From AWTP1-13 sp039808585 (GTDB taxonomy: Bacteria > Pseudomonadota > Alphaproteobacteria > Rhizobiales > Hyphomicrobiaceae), in assembly GCA_039808585.1 (NCBI GenBank), contig JBDHTJ010000193.1:1-8663 (forward strand): a stretch of 8,663 nucleotides of DNA. The letters run 5' to 3'. Position numbers and translations under genes: made by a program. Positions 5,434 through 8,663 of this stretch are shown here, in pieces. A model generated the notes under the pieces. That model made no database searches. It was not told where the DNA came from and saw only the letters and a list, made by a program, of their open reading frames with translations. Position 1 is the first letter of the stretch, and each line of letters starts with the position of its first letter.

Positions 5434-6153
5434 ATGCTGGCACATATTCAAGCTTCCACCGCGGCCGTCGACGCAGTCCGTCCCGCCTTTGCCCTTCGCG
5501 GTTCGCAGGCGGCGGCTCCAACGAGCCTCGAGGGTCACCTGACCCGCGCCCCGATGCGCGCCTTTTCGGCCAAGGAACATGTCTTCACGGAAGGCGATGC
5601 CCGCGCCAATCTCTACCGGGTCGAAACCGGCGCCGTCTGCCTCTACAAGGTGATGCCCGATGGCCGCCGCCAAGTCCTTGGATTTGCTTATCCAGGCGAC
5701 CTGATTGGCCTTGGATCTTGCGCCGAGCATCAGTTCAACGCCCAGGCTACGAAGGCCTCGGAGCTGCGCATTCTGCCCTGGAGCCTGGTCCAGCGCATTG
5801 GCCGCAACGATCCGGAGTTCGGCTTCAAGCTCTATGAAGCCGCCGCTCAGGAACTTGCCGCGGCCCACGACCTCCTCCTCACCACTGGCCAGCGGACCGC
5901 CATGGAAAGTCTGGCGGCGTTCCTTCTCGCCATGGCCCGCCGCGGCCGCCGCGCTAAGGACGGCCACACCGTAATCGACCTGCCCATGACCCGCTCGGAC
6001 ATCGGCGACTTCCTTGGCCTTACCATCGAAACGGTGAGCCGTACCTTCACGAAACTGCGCCAGCTCCGCATCATTGATCTGGCTCAATGCACGGAAGTGC
6101 ATGTTCTCGATATGGACGCCCTGGAGGACCTTGCTCAAGGTGAGGCGGGCTAG
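5434..6153 (+). CDS. FixK-like CRP/FNR family transcriptional regulator (239 aa)
   Basis: An N-terminal cyclic-nucleotide-type beta-roll (about 37-130, including FTEGDARANLYRVETGAVCLYK and YPGDLIGLG), a dimer helix (134-170) and a C-terminal winged helix are in family order. The recognition helix LTIETVSRTFTKL holds E199, S202 and R203, equivalent to FNR Glu209, Ser212 and Arg213, which read TTGAT. Cysteines occur only at 69, 96 and 219, with no N-terminal cysteine cluster, so it cannot carry the FNR iron-sulfur centre and should not sense oxygen directly. That places it with FixK/Dnr-type proteins. Of several in-frame ATGs, 5434 is favoured by TGGAG six bases upstream and by family length; 5410 and 5422 remain possible. 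The 178-aa gene 64 bases downstream is probably co-transcribed. It is the natural candidate to bind the boxes at 2272 and 5200. Confidence 0.92.
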   Translation: MLAHIQASTAAVDAVRPAFALRGSQAAAPTSLEGHLTRAPMRAFSAKEHVFTEGDARANLYRVETGAVCLYKVMPDGRRQVLGFAYPGDLIGLGSCAEHQFNAQATKASELRILPWSLVQRIGRNDPEFGFKLYEAAAQELAAAHDLLLTTGQRTAMESLAAFLLAMARRGRRAKDGHTVIDLPMTRSDIGDFLGLTIETVSRTFTKLRQLRIIDLAQCTEVHVLDMDALEDLAQGEAG

Positions 6154-6217
6154 GCCTGGGATGGCCGGATGGTGGGTCAAGCATTCCGAACGGAAGGGAT
6201 AACCAGGCGTAGAGGCA

Positions 6218-6754
6218 ATGGCGCAAGGCAACTGGAAAACCTTGTGGCTTTCGGTGGGCGTCTTCGATTCCTGCCCGCCGCTGGAGCGCGCCATCGCGGA
6301 GCTGCATCGTGATGGATTCAGCAACCGTGAGATGTGCCTGCTCGGCACTTCAGCCGCCTTCGCTGAGATGGTGCGCCGCCCCGACGGACCTTTGATGCCC
6401 CGCTCGGGACGTGCCCTCTACAAGCGTGAACGGCACCTTTTGCCCTGGCTATCCGACAACGTGGAGGTGCTCGCAACCTCTGGCATTCTGCTGCGCACGC
6501 TCGTCGCACAGGCAACGGCCGAGCGCGAGAAGCGGGTGCCGCCCTCGGGCCATCTGGTCGAGGAGCTGTGCAAGAAGCTCAATGAGCATTTCAAGCAGGA
6601 CGCGATCGCCCTGCTGGTGAGCGCCTCCGACCAAAACCAGCAGAACCAGGGCGCGCGCGTACTGCTGCGGCATTCCTTCCACACGGTGCAGACCTATACC
6701 GTGCGCACGGCAGAGCCGGTGGAGGCCACCCTCGACATCCCGGCAGACGCCTGA
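6218..6754 (+). CDS. uncharacterised stress-type protein with N-terminal general-stress-17M-like motif (178 aa)
   Basis: The opening LSVGVFDSCPPLERAIAELHRDGFSNREMCLLG (11-43) resembles the strand-helix-strand of the heat-induced/general stress protein 17M (YflT-type) domain: GvFd....e.Ai.eL...Gf....i.lL. A central part (65-105) has a hydrophobic helix NVEVLATSGILLRTLVAQA. The end (118-163: KKLNEHFKQDAIALLVSA ... RVLLRHSFHTVQTYTV) looks like a second ferredoxin-like half. There is no signal peptide, and no segment long enough to be a sure membrane helix. AGAGG sits very close to the ATG. It follows the FixK-like gene in the same direction and is probably in its operon, which hints at a stress or low-oxygen role. 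The family match is from pattern memory only, and it is convergent with the transporter gene, stops eight bases apart. Confidence 0.85.
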   Translation: MAQGNWKTLWLSVGVFDSCPPLERAIAELHRDGFSNREMCLLGTSAAFAEMVRRPDGPLMPRSGRALYKRERHLLPWLSDNVEVLATSGILLRTLVAQATAEREKRVPPSGHLVEELCKKLNEHFKQDAIALLVSASDQNQQNQGARVLLRHSFHTVQTYTVRTAEPVEATLDIPADA

Positions 6755-6761
6755 TCCAGCA

Positions 6762-7703
6762 CTAAGTCGCTGGCTTCCCGTGCTCGGCAATCCATATGCC
6801 GGCAACAACCAGCACGATTGCCGCCGCATGGTACCAGCGGAACGGCTCGCTCAGCAGCCAGACTGCGAGCAAAGCCGAGAGGATCGGCACGAGGTTCATG
6901 AAAACCCCCGCCCGCGATGGACCGATGAGATCGACGCCGCGCAGGAAGAACAGCTGCGCCAGGCACGAGGGAAAAATTGCCACGTAGCAGGCCACCAGCC
7001 AGCCTTGCAGGGTCGGAAGCTTCAGCCCTCCCGCCAGCCAGTCGACAAGCAGCAGCGGTAGCGACGTCAGTGCAGCGAGCGCCGCCAGTATTGTGAAGAA
7101 CACCGCGCCCGGCATCTGCGGCCTGTCGCGCAACGCCACCGCATAGCCGGAGTACAGCAGGCACGCGATCAGCAGCAGGCCATCACCGCGCGTTACGTTC
7201 ATGTGCACGAGCGCCAACGGGTTCCCCTGTGTCGCCACCATCACGACGCCCGCTGCCGTGATCAGCGCGCCAATGCCTTGCACCCACGTTGGCCGCGCAC
7301 CGAACATGATCATGGCGCCCCCCATCACGAATATGGGCATGGAGCCTTGCAGGATGCCGATGTTCACGGCAGTCGTTGAATGCGCGGAGTAGTAATAGAG
7401 AACATTGAAAGCGGTGAAGCCGAGCGAGGCCATCAGCACCAGCCACGTCAGCCGTGACCGCACCTGCGGCCACTGCGCCACCACATCACGCCCGTAGAAG
7501 GGCCACAGCGCCGCAATCACACCCACCCACCGCAACGAGACGAGGGACAGTGGCGAAATGTGATCGACCGCAAGCCGTCCCGCCACCGTGTTGCCGGCCC
7601 AGAACAGCATGGCCAGCACCAGAAGCAGGATCGGGCTCGCATAGAGCCGCATGCCGAGGCGCGGCAACAAGCCCTGCGGGACAACTGGTGGTGCGTGGTT
7701 CAC
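6762..7703 (-). CDS. DMT-superfamily EamA-type transporter (313 aa)
   Basis: The protein is a ten-helix inner-membrane protein made of two EamA repeats. The first begins PILLLVLAMLFWAGNTVAGRLA with LSLVSLRW, the usual helix 1-2 signature. The second begins GDGLLLIACLLYSGYAVALR and ends SAGVFMNLVPILSALLAVWLLSEPF-like (read here as SRAGVFMNLVPILSALLAVW). Length and layout are typical of drug/metabolite exporters such as RhaT/YdcZ relatives; the substrate cannot be told. The start is a GTG (7703), thirteen bases after the stop of the 68-aa gene with only a distant GAGG; ATG at 7652 (residue 18) is an alternative that keeps all helices. Translation is likely coupled to the upstream gene. Confidence 0.93.
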   Translation of the reverse strand: MNHAPPVVPQGLLPRLGMRLYASPILLLVLAMLFWAGNTVAGRLAVDHISPLSLVSLRWVGVIAALWPFYGRDVVAQWPQVRSRLTWLVLMASLGFTAFNVLYYYSAHSTTAVNIGILQGSMPIFVMGGAMIMFGARPTWVQGIGALITAAGVVMVATQGNPLALVHMNVTRGDGLLLIACLLYSGYAVALRDRPQMPGAVFFTILAALAALTSLPLLLVDWLAGGLKLPTLQGWLVACYVAIFPSCLAQLFFLRGVDLIGPSRAGVFMNLVPILSALLAVWLLSEPFRWYHAAAIVLVVAGIWIAEHGKPAT

Positions 7704-7716
7704 GAGGATGCGGGCC

Positions 7717-7923
7717 TCAATCCGACAGCATGGCCAAGGCAGCCCTGCGGTCTGCCGGCTTCAGCCGCATGAATTGCACCCGCGCCTGCTTGGCATCACG
7801 CTCGGTGCCCGTTTCGGCAGCCTTCTTGAGCGCGCTCGTCGCAGGGTGCGCCTCGCCACAGATGAACGACAAGGCCTTTCCCAGCCTGCCCATGGCTTCT
7901 TGGTCGAAGTTGAGTTCGTCCAT
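7717..7923 (-). CDS. uncharacterised small helical protein (68 aa)
   Basis: The frame opens with ATG 7923, eight bases after GGGAGG. A GTG directly before it would add one residue. The sequence is almost wholly helix-forming: NFDQEAMGRLGKALSFICGE, then ALKKAAETGTERDAKQARVQF, then LKPADRRAALAMLSD. It has no signal peptide and one cysteine. I do not recognise a family, though this kind of small charged protein is common in alphaproteobacteria. It is the first gene of a two-gene unit with the DMT transporter and is divergent from the phasin gene, so it may share the operator-like elements at 7942-7999. Confidence 0.75.
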   Translation of the reverse strand: MDELNFDQEAMGRLGKALSFICGEAHPATSALKKAAETGTERDAKQARVQFMRLKPADRRAALAMLSD

Positions 7924-7941
7924 CACCGCATCCTCCCCGTT

Positions 7942-7960
7942 CTGCCTAACACGTAGGCAG
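7942..7960. promoter_or_regulatory. operator-like palindrome CTGCCTAACACGTAGGCAG
   Basis: Perfect seven-base arms CTGCCTA and TAGGCAG surround a five-base centre. The site lies 19 bases upstream of the 68-aa gene start and about 200 bases before the phasin gene. The outer CTGC...GCAG ends recall PhaR targets of Paracoccus and Rhodobacter, but those have a spacer of only three or four bases, so the match is incomplete. No T-run follows, so it is unlikely to be a terminator. Confidence 0.4.
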
Positions 7961-7961
7961 G

Positions 7962-7999
7962 TTGTCGCATTGCAATACTTTTATGTTGCGACGCACAAT
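7962..7999. promoter_or_regulatory. inverted pair of TTGT..GC...GCAA elements in the phasin promoter region
   Basis: TTGTCGCATTGCAA (7962-7975) and, on the opposite strand, ATTGTGCGTCGCAAC (7999 to 7985) share the form TTGT-GC-rich-GCAA. Their inner parts GTCGCA/TGCGAC are perfectly complementary. Such TGC-rich inverted elements upstream of a phasin gene are where autoregulated PhaR-type repressors bind in relatives. No phaR gene is in the window, so the regulator is inferred. Confidence 0.4.
7970..7999 (+). promoter_or_regulatory. possible phasin promoter (TTGCAA-N18-CACAAT)
   Basis: TTGCAA (7970-7975) and CACAAT (7994-7999) each match four of six sigma-70 positions with an 18-base spacer. 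This would give a leader of about 150 bases containing a six-base hairpin GAAGCG/CGCTTC (8040-8059). Both hexamers lie within the inverted elements, which would suit repression by a protein bound there. Confidence 0.35.
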
Positions 8000-8156
8000 A
8001 AATCGCGCTAGGTGTGCAGTGTTGATTAAATCTCGCAGCGAAGCGTCTCAAGGCGCTTCACCATGTCGGACGGCCAATATTTCTGTGCCCAACGCCATGG
8101 CCCCGCAGCAACCTTGCACCGCTAGCCCTTCGACCCCCTCCGGACGGATAACAAAC

Positions 8157-8603
8157 ATGAACCAAGCCGCACCCAACGCCTTCGCCAACCCCGAGCGCTT
8201 CCTTGCAGAGATCCGCGTCCCGGAGAACGTGGCTGCCATCGCCCAGCAGGGCGTTGCCCAGTCCAAGGAGCTCTTCTCCAAGAGCACGACGGCAGCCCAG
8301 GATGGCGCCAAAGCCATGACCGAGATAGCCGACACGGCATGGGGCAGCACCAAGATGCTCCACGAAAAGCTCCTGCAGAACGCGCATGCAACGGCAGAGG
8401 CCACCTTCGCCGCTGCCCAGGCCATCGCCGGCGCCAAGTCCCTGCCTGAGATCGCCAAGCTGCAGAGCGAGTTCTTCCAGAGGTTCAGCTCCCAGGCCCA
8501 GGAGCAGACGAAGGAGTTCTTCGATCTCTCCGCCCGCGCCACGCAGCACGTACTGGAAAAGGTGCAGGCCGCCGCCACGAAGACGATGAAGCCGAGCGTC
8601 TGA
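8157..8603 (+). CDS. phasin, polyhydroxyalkanoate granule-associated protein (148 aa)
   Basis: The protein is nearly all amphipathic helix rich in Ala, Gln, Glu and Lys. It follows the phasin (Phasin_2) layout: AQQGVAQSKELFSKSTTAAQDGA (29-51), a middle helix with WGSTKMLHEKLLQNAHATAEATFAAAQ, the hallmark AGAKSLPEIAKLQSEFF (91-107), then QAQEQTKEFFDLSARATQHVLEKVQ. It coats the surface of intracellular polyhydroxyalkanoate granules and controls their size and number. There are no cysteines and no signal peptide. The ATG at 8157 starts a typical phasin N-terminus (MNQAAPNAF) although only GGACGG precedes it; an in-frame ATG at 8097 would add twenty low-complexity residues. It is transcribed alone, with its own terminator 32 bases downstream. 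No polymerase or depolymerase gene is present in the window. Confidence 0.93.
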   Translation: MNQAAPNAFANPERFLAEIRVPENVAAIAQQGVAQSKELFSKSTTAAQDGAKAMTEIADTAWGSTKMLHEKLLQNAHATAEATFAAAQAIAGAKSLPEIAKLQSEFFQRFSSQAQEQTKEFFDLSARATQHVLEKVQAAATKTMKPSV

Positions 8604-8634
8604 GCGAGACGCGGTTAACGCATCCCGAATCTTG

Positions 8635-8662
8635 AAAAGCCCCGGATTTCCGGGGCTTTTTT
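8635..8662 (+). terminator. intrinsic terminator of the phasin gene
   Basis: An eleven-base perfect stem AAAAGCCCCGG/CCGGGGCTTTT with the tetraloop ATTT runs into a six-T tract (8657-8662), starting 32 bases after the phasin stop. Because the stem has A on one side and T on the other it could also end transcription coming from the right, beyond the window. Confidence 0.93.
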
Positions 8663-8663
8663 A

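Noticed and set aside
6756..6773. CCAGC/GCTGG hairpin at the convergent ends of the 178-aa gene and the transporter gene
   Set aside because: A five-base stem with an eight-base loop and no T-tract is too weak to call a terminator.
8022..8035. TTGATTAAATCTCG as an FNR-type box before the phasin gene
   Set aside because: Only the left half matches; the right half lacks ATCAA.

Overview
The window is ordinary-looking chromosomal DNA from a GC-rich proteobacterium. An alphaproteobacterium is most likely (Hyphomicrobiales or a relative): it has a short alpha-type phasin, a FixK-like regulator without an iron-sulfur cluster, a DUF1194 secreted protein, and a DapA-family lyase that resembles rhizobial homologues as I remember them. 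No transposase, integrase, phage gene, CRISPR array or rRNA is visible. The taxonomic call is inference.

Layout, left to right. A tRNA-Pro(CGG) (36-112) is followed by a short gene-free stretch and then a minus-strand gene for an unusual small protein, a DUF4177-like domain joined to an H-NS-type DNA-binding domain (314-646). Next come a minus-strand small secreted protein (897-1220) and, divergently, a DapA-family class I lyase (1325-2275). A perfect FNR/FixK box (2272-2285) overlaps the lyase stop codon and precedes an unrecognised 129-residue protein (2445-2834). That gene meets a convergent gene for a secreted DUF1194/vWFA protein (2839-3579, minus) whose only well-placed start codon is CTG. 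An orphan OmpR-type response regulator follows (3742-4455, minus).

The centre holds a universal stress protein gene (4693-5127, minus) with a second perfect FNR/FixK-type box upstream (5200-5213), divergent from a FixK-like CRP/FNR regulator (5434-6153, plus). The regulator has the E..SR recognition helix expected to read TTGA(T/C)-N4-(A/G)TCAA and is followed by a two-part stress-type protein (6218-6754). The right end has a DMT/EamA transporter (6762-7703, minus) behind a 68-residue protein (7717-7923, minus). Divergent from these is a phasin gene (8157-8603) with inverted-repeat operator-like elements upstream and a strong intrinsic terminator (8635-8662).

How the parts may fit together (inference): the FixK-like regulator, the two matching boxes, the universal stress protein, the 178-aa stress-type protein and the polyhydroxyalkanoate granule phasin suggest a low-oxygen or stationary-phase stress and carbon-storage module. 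The 129-aa protein would be an uncharacterised member of that regulon. The left-hand genes (H-NS-like protein, secreted protein, DapA-family lyase) show no evident link to it.
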